A DNA stretch of 16,284 nucleotides from CAYFJO01 sp964343305 (GCA_964343305.1 CAYFJO010000233.1:1-16284); one strand, 5' to 3'. Shown: positions 1-7,953, counted from the first letter of the stretch. The notes: generated from the sequence alone by a model not told the origin. Program-made: numbers and translations.

Positions 1-11
1 CACCGTGTTCT

Positions 12-63
12 CCTGGGGCCCGCGGCTAGCGCCGTCGGCTCACGCGTGGCCGGATCGGCCACG
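12..63. repeat. GC-rich palindromic intergenic repeat
   Basis: Two adjacent inverted repeats open the window. The first is an imperfect one around CCGCGGC (about 20-26) and GCCGTCGG (31-38). The second is a perfect 8-bp stem, CGTGGCCG at 45-52 and CGGCCACG at 56-63, with a GAT loop. From memory, the first part resembles an abundant planctomycete intergenic motif (the reverse complement of an AGCCGACGGCGTTAGCCGC-like sequence). I could not check copy number. It may continue beyond the left edge. No T-run follows it, so it is not an obvious intrinsic terminator. Confidence 0.45.
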
Positions 64-234
64 TTGATGTCAGGATCTCTGGACGCAATCACTGAATCGC
101 GTTTGACCGGGCCAAAGCGCCTCCCGGCTTTCGCACGGCTGTTCGTGGGTGATATCCAATTTCATTCGTTTCGCTTATGCTGGTCGCCACATGCATGGTC
201 GTTCCTCGATACAAGTTTGCGTAACGGAGGCATC

Positions 235-1305
235 ATGTCGTCAATCAGTAAAGCGCAGGCGGCGGCAACGTTTAAAGATCGAGTCGCTCAATTCTGGAAC
301 TGGTATCCGACAGTGGCGGAGCAGTTGTTTGATGCCATTGAAAATGGACGCCTTGGGGATCTTACGTCCGAGGTTGAGGAGTTTATGGACAACGTGTTGC
401 CTGGCATGTATTGGGTTTTCGGACCGGGAGAGAACGGCGGGCATTCGTTTACCGTGACGGGTGAAGGGGATTTGCCGAAGCAGTTGCTGGCAGAATATTG
501 GCACAGTCGGGCAATTGAGATACCGAATTGGACGTTTCATGGATCAAAGCAAGGAGTTCCCCTCGAATCGCTCAAGGGGATGGCGATCCAATTGGGTGAG
601 CAGGAGCAAGTGGATGTTGAGAACTTTCTGCTGAAGACCTGCGTCGATGAAGAGTCGCAATTGATCGACGTGGTTGCCTGGCATCCGTCACTGGCACTTG
701 TTCCAGACGAACATCACATGCAGATTCTGTTCTTGTTGTTGGACGAAGCGTTGGGCGAATTCGGGACACAAACCTGGCTGGGTGAAATCAAAGCCCAGCC
801 GTTCGTGGCGGATGGAGACACCCGTCCGCTTTTCGAATTACCGGAATTCATTGAACAAGTCAATAAGTACTATCAATGGGAAAACCTCTCACCTCTCAAA
901 TCGTACACTGGTTATCAAGTGCCCGAGCAACGCGACACTCGGCGCGGCGACACCGTGGTTGGTGTCACCTGCGTGCCGAATCTGGTCTTCGATCTTCTGG
1001 AAAACAAGGGTCGGTTGCCCGAAGATCCGCTCGAAGGAATGGGGGCCGAGTTTGCGTTTCTCGCGATTGACGGATCGGTGTTTCCGGAAGGAAAGCAGAG
1101 CGATGTGCGGGCCAACATTGAAGATGCGTTGAGCGACGCATTGGTTTGCGAACTGAGTGGTCGGACGTTGGGCGGCGCGTTTGGCCTGAGCGAAAGCTAC
1201 ATCGACTTGCTGCTGTTTGACGGCGACAATAGCCGGCGCGTTGTTCTGGAAACGCTCAAGGAGCTTCAATTACACGGCCGTTCCCGGTTGGAAAGTTTTG
1301 TCTAA
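235..1305 (+). CDS. Conserved protein of unknown function, 356 aa
   Basis: I do not recognise a characterised function. The protein has no signal peptide, membrane segment or cysteine motif, so it is probably a soluble cytoplasmic protein. Residues 1-190 are rich in Trp, Phe and Glu (FWNWYP near residue 22, WVFGPGENGGHSF near 60, LLDEALGEFGTQTWLGEIK near 170). They look like one compact domain; I have an impression of similar unnamed proteins in other bacteria. The C-terminal half (about 200-356) looks like a separate alpha/beta domain. The frame is open upstream to position 46, but the ATG at 235 is preferred. A strong Shine-Dalgarno GGAGG lies 4 nt before it (226-230), and the upstream 63 codons run into a palindromic repeat and do not look coding. 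It stands alone, 133 bp before the next gene. Confidence 0.75.
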   Translation: MSSISKAQAAATFKDRVAQFWNWYPTVAEQLFDAIENGRLGDLTSEVEEFMDNVLPGMYWVFGPGENGGHSFTVTGEGDLPKQLLAEYWHSRAIEIPNWTFHGSKQGVPLESLKGMAIQLGEQEQVDVENFLLKTCVDEESQLIDVVAWHPSLALVPDEHHMQILFLLLDEALGEFGTQTWLGEIKAQPFVADGDTRPLFELPEFIEQVNKYYQWENLSPLKSYTGYQVPEQRDTRRGDTVVGVTCVPNLVFDLLENKGRLPEDPLEGMGAEFAFLAIDGSVFPEGKQSDVRANIEDALSDALVCELSGRTLGGAFGLSESYIDLLLFDGDNSRRVVLETLKELQLHGRSRLESFV

Positions 1306-1325
1306 GCCCCACATGTCAGATCGTA

Positions 1326-1338
1326 TGGCGGGCCGCCA
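1326..1338. repeat. Short perfect palindrome after the 356-aa gene
   Basis: TGGCGGGCCGCCA is a perfect 13-nt palindrome 20 bp after the stop codon at 1305. It could be part of a weak terminator hairpin, but no T-run follows, so the role is not shown. Confidence 0.25.
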
Positions 1339-1360
1339 GATTGTGGTATAAACGAGCTTG

Positions 1361-1417
1361 ACGGGTGCGCGAAACGCACCAACGCGTCTTGATCTCGGTG
1401 CGTTTTACGCACCCTAC
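1361..1417. repeat. Double-hairpin REP-like element (GGTGCG repeat)
   Basis: Two hairpins with the same stem core lie in tandem. GGTGCG (1364-1369) pairs with CGCACC (1375-1380) across a 5-nt loop. GGTGCGT (1397-1403) pairs with ACGCACC (1407-1413) across TTT, and CTAC follows. All four arms are one sequence or its complement, so the whole element can also fold as one larger structure. It resembles the GTAGGGTGCGT...ACGCACC class of short interspersed palindromes found in many bacterial genomes, some of which are moved by REP-associated transposases. It ends about 20 bp upstream of the start codon at 1439, so it may sit in that gene's 5' leader. Confidence 0.6.
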
Positions 1418-1438
1418 ATGAATTAACGGAGCAACAAA

Positions 1439-3148
1439 ATGAACCGCCTGCTTGTCGTCCTTCTCGTACTTTTGATCTCCTTGGCGTCGTTTACGACAAA
1501 CGCGCCGGCCGAGGATGTTCTCGATGTCATTCCACAAGATACACTCGGTTTTGTTGTTGTTCCTGACATCGCCAGCATGGACAGCAAGATTTCCGAAGTC
1601 GCGAAGTTGATGAAGCTTCCCGCACCGAGCGTTCTCATGCTGGCCAAGCTGAGCGCTGGTGTGAAGGCCGGACTCGATAACAACGGCAGCATGGCCGTTG
1701 CACTCGTTGAAAATGACGACGCGGACATGCCCGTCGCACCGCTCTTCTTTTTGCCCACCAGCGATTACCCGGCGTTGATCAAATCGTTTGAACCAGAGGA
1801 CGCAACGGCACGCATCGCGAAGATCACGATTGGTGGCGCACCGGGATTCGCTGCCAAGAAGGGCAACTACGCCATTTTTGCACCTCCCACGTCAGAAGAC
1901 GAATTGAAAGCTGCTTTGGATTCTCCAAAGAACGTGGCCAAGTCAGTCGAGTCGTTAGGCGATTTCATCGACGATGGCGACATCACGCTCGTCGCGACGC
2001 CCGGCGGAGTCAAACTCGCCGCGACCAAAGTCCTGGATGGGATCGAGGTCATGAAAATGTTGTTGGCCGGCGCGGGCGAGGAAGCGAAGACCGCGGTTGC
2101 CGGCATGGCGATGTATGAAAAGATGTTTGAGTACGTGAAGGAGCACGTTACGCACTTTGGGTTGTCGCTGAGCGTTGAAATGAACGGAACATGCCATCTC
2201 GCCAGCCGGACGCTGTTTGACTCCCAGATGCAGGATCCCGCAACCCCGCCGGCCAACCATGAACGCTCATCCTTGGCGAGTCTTCCCGACGCTCCATTTG
2301 TTGCGGCCTTTCACGGCGACTTCCCTGGGGGATTGTCCGAGTCGTTCATGAAAATGTCCGCCGAAATGATGAAAGCTTATCCAGGTGGTGAAGGATTGAC
2401 GGACGAGCACATCAAAAAGATCGTTAAGCTGTCAATGCAGTCAATGTCCGGCGTCAAGTCGATGTCGTTTCTACTAGGCGTTGGCGACAAGGACGCACCG
2501 TTGTACAGCAATATGCTGTTGGCGTTGACTGTCGATGATGCAGCCGAATATTTGAAAAAGTATGAAGAGGTATTGAACGGCATGCGTGCGATTGGCGAAG
2601 CGGCCAAGATGCCGATCTATCAATTTGAAAAACCCAAACGAATCGAGCACGAAGGCAATTCCGTGTTGGAACTCGTGATGGACATCAGCGCTTTTTCAGG
2701 TCTCAAGGATCCCGCCTTTAAAGACATCATGGCCAAGATGTTTGGTGCCGACGGCAAAATGCGATTCTATTTGTCCAAGGCGGACACGCATCAAGTTGTT
2801 GGAGCGTACGTGTCCCCAAAGTCGCTAAAGAGAGCGTTCGAAGCCGTCAAGAACCCCAAGACAAGCCTTGCCGCCAACGAAGATGTCGCAAAGACAACCG
2901 CCATGCTACTGGAAGACCCGCAATGGGTTGTTTACATCAGCCCCGGTGGTTCGATTCAATTCACCAATCGGATGATCTCGACTCTCTTGCCGCCCGAACT
3001 TGGCATTGCCGTACCGGAGTTTCCAGAAAGCCCGCCGATCGGTTTCGCCGGAAAATCGTCGCAGTCCAAGGTGGACACGGATCTCGTCGTGCCCGCTTCT
3101 GTGCTCAAAGCGATCGGCGAGTACGTCGAGAAAGTTAACGCGCCCTAA
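1439..3148 (+). CDS. Exported protein of unknown function, 569 aa
   Basis: A Sec-type signal peptide is visible: MNR, then a Leu/Val-rich hydrophobic core (residues 4-17), with likely cleavage after the APA at 22-24. The mature protein has no further membrane segment and is expected in the periplasm. It starts with VIPQDTLGFVVVPDI, and a similar LASLPDAPFVAAFHGDF stretch occurs near residue 285. Both are followed by a helical Met/Lys-rich region and then a beta-rich region with LLGVGDKDAP or VALVENDD. This suggests two diverged copies of one fold, as in the broad DUF3352-like group of exported proteins; that placement is a guess. The start is supported by GGAG at 1428-1431, 7 nt before the ATG. 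No enzyme motif is visible. It may be monocistronic, because the next gene has its own promoter. Confidence 0.8.
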   Translation: MNRLLVVLLVLLISLASFTTNAPAEDVLDVIPQDTLGFVVVPDIASMDSKISEVAKLMKLPAPSVLMLAKLSAGVKAGLDNNGSMAVALVENDDADMPVAPLFFLPTSDYPALIKSFEPEDATARIAKITIGGAPGFAAKKGNYAIFAPPTSEDELKAALDSPKNVAKSVESLGDFIDDGDITLVATPGGVKLAATKVLDGIEVMKMLLAGAGEEAKTAVAGMAMYEKMFEYVKEHVTHFGLSLSVEMNGTCHLASRTLFDSQMQDPATPPANHERSSLASLPDAPFVAAFHGDFPGGLSESFMKMSAEMMKAYPGGEGLTDEHIKKIVKLSMQSMSGVKSMSFLLGVGDKDAPLYSNMLLALTVDDAAEYLKKYEEVLNGMRAIGEAAKMPIYQFEKPKRIEHEGNSVLELVMDISAFSGLKDPAFKDIMAKMFGADGKMRFYLSKADTHQVVGAYVSPKSLKRAFEAVKNPKTSLAANEDVAKTTAMLLEDPQWVVYISPGGSIQFTNRMISTLLPPELGIAVPEFPESPPIGFAGKSSQSKVDTDLVVPASVLKAIGEYVEKVNAP

Positions 3149-3223
3149 CAAAGCGGTAAGCGGTCGGGAGTCTTTTTATTCTTTACTGGTGCCCCGCGCG
3201 TCGTTTTGTGATGGTTGCCCCGT

Positions 3224-3252
3224 TCGACAACAAGTATTGAGGCGGTTATAGT
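3224..3252 (+). promoter_or_regulatory. Sigma70-type promoter of the transporter gene
   Basis: The -35 box TCGACA (3224-3229) and -10 box TATAGT (3247-3252) each differ from consensus at one position and are exactly 17 bp apart. Transcription would start near 3259, giving a leader of about 40 nt before the GTG at 3300. This is the best promoter match I saw in the window. Confidence 0.5.
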
Positions 3253-3299
3253 CACCTGGAGATGTGTTCTTCTAGATCAACATTAAGAAGGAGTGCCAC

Positions 3300-4697
3300 G
3301 TGGACTTTTCCGCGCCAATCTTGTTTGCCCAAGAAAACTCAAACAGCTCAGACATTCTATCGCAAATTCCAGTTTTCTTCGATTTTGTCACCAAACATTG
3401 GCAATTCTGTTTGTTGCACTTTCTCGAATTCGCTATCTGGGGCGCGTGGATCGTCGTACTCGGCAATTTACTGAACGCACGGGGATTCAGCCGTACTGAT
3501 ATCGGTCGCATTTACGGTACCATGCCCATCGGCACAATGATGACGATCTTGTTCATTGGTGCGATTGCCGACAAATACCTGAACACCGAAGACTTGATCG
3601 GCGGATCGCACCTCGTCGGCGCGGTGTTTTTGTTCCTGATGGCTAGAGCTCAGTCTGCCAGAGTTTTCTTTTGGTTTGCACTTTTGTACGCTCTGGCCTT
3701 CGCCCCCACGCTCGGACTCGTCAACTCGATTGTCTTTGCACACGATAAGGACATCTTTGGTGGCACCGCCGAACAATACTTCCCTTGGATTCGCGTGTTC
3801 GGAACGCTTGGTTGGATTCTCGCCGGGTTGTCGCACGCCTTGATTTTGAAGAAAGACGAGCCGGTCAACGAAAGACCGCTACTGTTGGCATGCGGTTTGT
3901 CGGTGGTGCTTGGATTGTTCGCATTCACACTTCCGGATACGAAGCCGGTTGGCGCAACCGACGAGGCGGCAGCTCAAAAGTCCGCAGCAGATGAGTCGGC
4001 GAACGAAGCGAAAGACAGCGGTGAAAAATCGGCGGATGACGCTGTCGAATCGACCAAAGACATGGGAATCATTGGCGGCTCCATCGAAATGCTGAAATCC
4101 TTTCCAGTCTTTTTCGCCGTCGCATTTGTTGCCGCGATGGCCATGGGGCTTTACTTCGCGTTCGCGGCTCTGTTTCTTGAAAAGACCGGCGTCGCGCCAA
4201 ACGTCGTGGGGCCGACTATGACAATCGGTCAGTGGATTGAGATCTTCTTCATGCTGACGTTGCCGTGGTTTCTCATGACCCTCGGCATGAATTGGGTTTT
4301 GTTGATTGGTGTCGGCGCGTGGTCACTGCGTTTCGCTCTGTTTGCCATCGGTCGGCCGTTGCCGTTAGTGTTGGTTGGCATCGGAATCCACGGCATCTGC
4401 TTTGATTTCTTCTTCGCCGCGGGAATGATAAATGCCAACAAAATCGCGCCCGAGCACCTGACGGCGACTGCACAAGCACTCTTCGGATTCTTGGTCTATG
4501 GTCTGGGGATGTATCTCGGTTCCGAACTATCAGGATGGTGGAACCAGCGTCTCAGCAAGAGCGAACCGGCAGCCGACAAGGAATCGAAAGAGGAAGAAGA
4601 AACGGTTACCAACTGGAGACTTTTTTGGGGAATTCCCTGCGTAATCATGACGATTGCGACGGTGGTGTTCCTGATGTCCATTCTAGCGCGCAGTTAG
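3300..4697 (+). CDS. MFS transporter, NupG-like nucleoside:H+ symporter family
   Basis: This is a 465-aa polytopic inner-membrane protein with about 12 predicted hydrophobic helices. Three stretches match the nucleoside:H+ symporter (NupG/XapB) branch of the major facilitator superfamily: LEFAIWGAWIVVLGNLL in helix 1 (residues 42-58), YFPWIRVFGTLGWILAG (160-176), and GIHGICFDFFFAAGMIN (362-378). The likely role is proton-driven uptake of nucleosides or a related purine or sugar compound; the substrate is not shown. The central cytoplasmic loop (about 215-255) is unusually long, with low-complexity Ala/Asp/Glu/Lys/Ser. A second acidic loop, with a run of glutamates (431-434), lies at 418-437 before the last helix. 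The start is GTG, with AAGGAG at 3288-3293 and a 6-nt spacer. Its end is 24 bp from the convergent TPR gene. Confidence 0.85.
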   Translation: MDFSAPILFAQENSNSSDILSQIPVFFDFVTKHWQFCLLHFLEFAIWGAWIVVLGNLLNARGFSRTDIGRIYGTMPIGTMMTILFIGAIADKYLNTEDLIGGSHLVGAVFLFLMARAQSARVFFWFALLYALAFAPTLGLVNSIVFAHDKDIFGGTAEQYFPWIRVFGTLGWILAGLSHALILKKDEPVNERPLLLACGLSVVLGLFAFTLPDTKPVGATDEAAAQKSAADESANEAKDSGEKSADDAVESTKDMGIIGGSIEMLKSFPVFFAVAFVAAMAMGLYFAFAALFLEKTGVAPNVVGPTMTIGQWIEIFFMLTLPWFLMTLGMNWVLLIGVGAWSLRFALFAIGRPLPLVLVGIGIHGICFDFFFAAGMINANKIAPEHLTATAQALFGFLVYGLGMYLGSELSGWWNQRLSKSEPAADKESKEEEETVTNWRLFWGIPCVIMTIATVVFLMSILARS

Positions 4698-4721
4698 TTC
4701 TTGCCAGTGCAAGACCGGTTT

Positions 4722-5954
4722 CTATTCGTCGACATTCGTGGCGGAAGAATCGCTGGCTTTGTAAGTTGCGTGCGTGACATGGCTTTCGGCGACAATCGCT
4801 TCGCCCGGCGCGGTGGGTTCGCTATCGCCCACGGCGCTGCCAACTTCGTCGCTGATGGACGCCGCGATCGGTTTCGCGTTTTCTAATGAAGACGGCAGCA
4901 AATCAGGTGGCGACTCCTCCGCATGAGATTCCGCTGAAGACCCACCTTCCACGACTTGGTCATCATCGCTGTCGCCGTCCTTGTCGTCGGATTGAGGCAC
5001 TGGCACTTCGAACACTGCACGCATCGGGCGTGGCTTCGTTCGATCCTCCACAGCGAGACTGGACCGGCGGTTGAGAGTCGGCTGGGAGCTCAGCGTTCGG
5101 ATCATATTTTGAGCCGCGGTTAAATTCGGATTGATCTGGACCGCTTGCGAAAACTGTTGCATGGCCTCTTGCATGCGGTCTCGTCGATAGAGGAAAACAC
5201 CGATGTTGTAATGCGCGACGGCTGGGTCGTTGATCGCCGCGAGTTGATTGTAAGCTTCCTCAACTTGACCGCGCTCGACCAGGACGATGGCCAGGTTGTT
5301 GCGATATCGTGGGTTGGCCGGGTCTCGACGGGCGGCTTGCGACAGCATCTCGGCCGCGGCTTGCGTCTTGCCCTGGCGTGCAAAGCAAAGTCCCAGATCG
5401 TTGTACGCGATGGCTTCACGAGGATGGGCGGATATCGCACGTTGATAAATCTTTTCGGCTTCCGCAAAATCCTGCGACCGGTCGTGAATGCGGGCATAGC
5501 TTAACAGTGCTTTCAAATTCTTCGGATCGCGCTGCAGCGCCTTGCGATATTGATCCTTGGCTTTCTCGAAATTGCCGCGGTCCTCTTGCAACTTGGCAGC
5601 GGCCAGGAAAACTTCGGGACCCAGTGGACCGGGGTTCGATGAAAGGTCGGTGGGATCGTCCGCTTTGATGACTCGAGGTTTAATTGTCAGTGCACTGGCG
5701 ATCGACGAGCCGGCTTGCTTGATGGTCGATGTGACACCACCGCCAGCATTCTGGCTTGGCTGCGGACCCCGTTGGCCCATTGCGGGGGAATACGAGAAAT
5801 TGCCATTCGATGCCGAACCACTTGTTTGGTTGACGCCGTTGTAGGTCCCTGCCGGCTGCGGCTTGCGAGCGAATGGATTCTTAACCGCGCAGCCGTTGCT
5901 GGCAAGGGCCGCGACTGCAAGCACTACGATCGTTGCTCGTAGAGGTTGATCCAT
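4722..5954 (-). CDS. tadD: TPR lipoprotein, TadD-like
   Basis: This 410-aa protein begins with a hydrophobic export signal (residues 6-19) ending in SNGC, with Cys22 as the likely lipidation site. The lipobox is weak because the -3 residue is Ser. After a Gly/Ser/Gln-rich linker, five tetratricopeptide repeats run from about 114 to 278 (114-146, 148-180, 182-214, 216-244, 246-278). The NP/DP turns that close most repeats are clear. Residues 300-410 are acidic, low-complexity and probably disordered. TPR lipoproteins of this kind act as TadD in Tad pilus loci, where they help assemble the outer-membrane secretin. Its position after tadC on the same strand supports that role, but the name rests on context plus architecture and TPR proteins are common. 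The ATG at 5954 has only a poor GAGAAAG ribosome site. Confidence 0.65.
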   Translation of the reverse strand: MDQPLRATIVVLAVAALASNGCAVKNPFARKPQPAGTYNGVNQTSGSASNGNFSYSPAMGQRGPQPSQNAGGGVTSTIKQAGSSIASALTIKPRVIKADDPTDLSSNPGPLGPEVFLAAAKLQEDRGNFEKAKDQYRKALQRDPKNLKALLSYARIHDRSQDFAEAEKIYQRAISAHPREAIAYNDLGLCFARQGKTQAAAEMLSQAARRDPANPRYRNNLAIVLVERGQVEEAYNQLAAINDPAVAHYNIGVFLYRRDRMQEAMQQFSQAVQINPNLTAAQNMIRTLSSQPTLNRRSSLAVEDRTKPRPMRAVFEVPVPQSDDKDGDSDDDQVVEGGSSAESHAEESPPDLLPSSLENAKPIAASISDEVGSAVGDSEPTAPGEAIVAESHVTHATYKASDSSATNVDE

Positions 5955-6170
5955 CTTTCTCGTCCATGATTTACGGAAGCAGGTGTTGGCAAACTCCGTT
6001 CATTTGCCAAAACGACTCCCGCCAAAGGGTGCGCAGCGGCGGAGTGTCGATGCGCGTCCTAATCATCGACGCAAATCGTCCGCATGCTGAATGTAAATTG
6101 GCGAAAACAGAGAGAATTTGCGGGTTGCAGATTCGAATTGAAGAATTCCAACGGTCGCACTGTTGGAGAA
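5955..6170. other. Intergenic region upstream of the TPR gene
   Basis: No gene is supported here. It contains a small palindrome-like stretch, GAATTGAAGAATTC (about 6136-6149), next to the long inverted repeat. I saw no convincing promoter for the leftward TPR gene. Short open frames here have no ribosome site or plausible protein composition. Confidence 0.5.
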
Positions 6171-6257
6171 GAGAATGACCAAGCTCCCATGTCCAATGCC
6201 CAAGCACTGCTGGACCAGCCGTGTTGGTCATTGGTCATTGGGATTTGGGCATTTCTA
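6171..6257. repeat. Long imperfect inverted repeat built of TTGGTCATT-type units
   Basis: The left arm (6171-6204) and right arm (6223-6257) are imperfect reverse complements over about 34 nt. Each is made of diverged TTGG(T/G)CATT units, for example TTGGTCATTGGTCATTGGG at 6224-6242. The loop contains the perfect palindrome GCTGGACCAGC (6209-6219). The right arm reaches the stop codon of the 191-aa gene (6255-6257). Similar TTGGTCATTGGG-rich intergenic sequences are, from memory, common in planctomycete and verrucomicrobial genomes. As RNA it would form a long hairpin just after that gene and could limit read-through or protect the 3' end. Confidence 0.6.
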
Positions 6258-6830
6258 ATTGCTGCCCGTGCTGGCCCCGCCGCCACTCGCTTGCATCGAC
6301 GGCACAATGGCGTTCTCTCGCACACTCTTGTACAGACGGTCTTGATAGTCGCCCGTGTGGACGATGCCCGTCGGCTCGAGTGTGGTACGAATGACCGCTG
6401 GTAGCGAACCGGATGGTGTCAATTGCGTGACAGCTTGTTGCACCAGATCGACGCGCGATTCGGTTACTCTTCCATCACGGTCCTGAACAACGAAAATCAT
6501 TCGCCGTTCGGGCGGCGCGTTGGTCATGATCCAGTACAACTTGGATTGACCAGCCGCGTTCAAGGCCAGCGTGTCATCATCAAAGTGATAGCTAGTCAGT
6601 GTGTTTTCGATTTGCCAGCCCCGGTTGACGTACGGCGTCCAATGATCCCGGACGGCCATCCGGTCCGCATATCGGAACGGTTCGGGCCAAGCGTGGTTTC
6701 GCTCGAAGTCGAGCTTGGAGCGGGACATGAAAGCGTGAATGTGAGCTTTGAATTCTGGCCAGCCTGCTTGTGCGTATCCACAGCATGAGGCGGCAACGGC
6801 CAATGAAAGCACGAGTTGCATGCGTCGCAT
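6255..6830 (-). CDS. Small exported protein of unknown function in the Tad block, 191 aa
   Basis: A signal peptide is clear: MRRMQ, then a hydrophobic core (residues 6-18), with likely cleavage after AQA (20-22). The mature part starts with WPEFKAHIHAFMSRSKLDF and holds several Trp and Tyr residues (about 48-102). It then has a probable beta-sheet portion (RMIFVVQDRDGRVTESRVDL, 110-129) and ends in a Gly/Ser-rich tail. I recognise no family. The frame is open far upstream into tadC, but the ATG at 6830 is preferred because CGGAGAG lies just before it and the signal peptide starts there. It sits between tadC and the TPR lipoprotein on the same strand. It may be a periplasmic accessory of the Tad machine, or an unrelated gene. 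Confidence 0.7.
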   Translation of the reverse strand: MRRMQLVLSLAVAASCCGYAQAGWPEFKAHIHAFMSRSKLDFERNHAWPEPFRYADRMAVRDHWTPYVNRGWQIENTLTSYHFDDDTLALNAAGQSKLYWIMTNAPPERRMIFVVQDRDGRVTESRVDLVQQAVTQLTPSGSLPAVIRTTLEPTGIVHTGDYQDRLYKSVRENAIVPSMQASGGGASTGSN

Positions 6831-6987
6831 TTGGAACTCTCCGGGAATGAGTTGACGACCTTGTCTGCCGCTTCTGGACAAGGACGAAGTCGGGAGCCGT
6901 CCTATAGCAGCACGTCCTTCGTTATCGGCAAGGGGCGGCGCAATCTCCCGTCGCAGTTTGCCCGAATCGGCTGAAAGCTGAGTTTTG
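6831..6987 (-). promoter_or_regulatory. tadC to exported-protein intergenic region with stem-loop and possible promoter
   Basis: A 7-bp perfect stem, CCTTGTC (6859-6865) and GACAAGG (6877-6883), surrounds an 11-nt loop. Read leftward, an extended -10 TGCTATAGG (6901-6909) lies 19 bp downstream of TTGCCG (6926-6931). This is a weak sigma70-like match that could drive the 191-aa gene separately from tadC, with the stem-loop in its leader. The spacer is longer than ideal. Confidence 0.25.
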
Positions 6988-7953
6988 CTATCCGCCGCCC
7001 ATTGCTGGGAGCATTTCGTTGACCATAGTGATCGCAGCAGGTCCAACGAGAATGACGAAAATACCGGGAAAAATGAACAGAACCAGCGGGAAGATGAGTT
7101 TGACCGCCGTTTTTTGGGCCTGTTCTTCCGCCATTTGCCGGCGGCGTGTCCGCATCGAATCGCTTTGCACTCGCAAGGCCTGAGCGATGCTGGAGCCGAA
7201 TTTGTCGGCCTGAATGATGATCGACGCCAGCGCACGTAAATCATCGACGCCGCTACGTTGTCCCAACTCGTGAAGCACTTCAGCTCGACCGCGTCCCATT
7301 TGCATCTGCATATTCGACAGACCGAATTCTTCGGCAATGACACGGTAGGATTTTTTCATTTCCTCAGACACTTTGCGCATCGCCTGGTCCAGTCCCAACC
7401 CGGCTTCGACACACACAACCATCAAATCCAGTGCATCCGGCAAACCGAGAAAGATTGCCTCTTTGCGTTTCCGGCCGATAAAAAACACGATCAGATCGGG
7501 TGCATAAAACAGTCCGCCGATAAAGGTACACATCCGGCCAAGCGTCATGGCGCTGAAATTGGGTGAGAGGGCAAACGATCCGCCGGCTAACAGGAAACCG
7601 ACAATGAGACCAGCGAACTTCAGTCCTAGAAAAACCGTTTGAGCACCGTCGCTGCGAAAACCAGCGTGGTTCAATCGTTCCTTTAGTGCGGAGACTTCTT
7701 TTTCAGACTTGGGTGTCAGTGGTTTTGCCAACGCTGGTGTGGCCTTTTCCAACATCCGCGTCATGCCACCCGCCATACCACCGCTTTCGCGCTTGCCACG
7801 GGCCGCCGGATCTCGTATTTCGTCCAAACGTTCTTCCGAGCGGGACTTGTTCGCCGTAATCGCTTCCGCCACGAGCCACGCGATCGTTGCGAACAGACCG
7901 AAAGCCGCAAACGGAAGCAACATCAGGAAATCGAGGGCAAATAGATTGGCCAT
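6988..7953 (-). CDS. tadC: TadC inner-membrane platform protein (T2SS-F domain)
   Basis: This 321-aa protein has an N-terminal membrane helix (residues 7-32), a basic and acidic cytoplasmic linker, and two helices near 103-155. It then has a T2SS-F/GspF domain, recognisable from LPDALDLMVVCVEAGLGLDQAM and the helical EMKKSYRVIAEEF region. Two C-terminal helices near 287-313 follow (LIFPLVLFIFPGIFVILVG). The length and order are those of TadC, which with TadB forms the cytoplasmic-membrane platform moved by the CpaF/TadA ATPase during Flp pilus assembly. Its start lies 2 nt after the tadB stop, so translation is probably coupled. No strong Shine-Dalgarno is visible. Confidence 0.9.
   Translation of the reverse strand: MANLFALDFLMLLPFAAFGLFATIAWLVAEAITANKSRSEERLDEIRDPAARGKRESGGMAGGMTRMLEKATPALAKPLTPKSEKEVSALKERLNHAGFRSDGAQTVFLGLKFAGLIVGFLLAGGSFALSPNFSAMTLGRMCTFIGGLFYAPDLIVFFIGRKRKEAIFLGLPDALDLMVVCVEAGLGLDQAMRKVSEEMKKSYRVIAEEFGLSNMQMQMGRGRAEVLHELGQRSGVDDLRALASIIIQADKFGSSIAQALRVQSDSMRTRRRQMAEEQAQKTAVKLIFPLVLFIFPGIFVILVGPAAITMVNEMLPAMGGG

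Noticed and set aside
46..234. In-frame N-terminal extension of the 356-aa protein
   Set aside because: It starts inside a palindromic repeat and lacks a ribosome site, while the ATG at 235 has GGAGG in front.
3149..3223. Possible intrinsic terminator with CTTTTTATTCTTT after the 569-aa gene
   Set aside because: The T-rich stretch is present, but no stable hairpin precedes it; only a direct AAGCGGT-like repeat is seen.
6831..7343. In-frame upstream extension of the 191-aa exported protein
   Set aside because: It overlaps tadC in another frame, and the signal peptide with its ribosome site begins at 6830.
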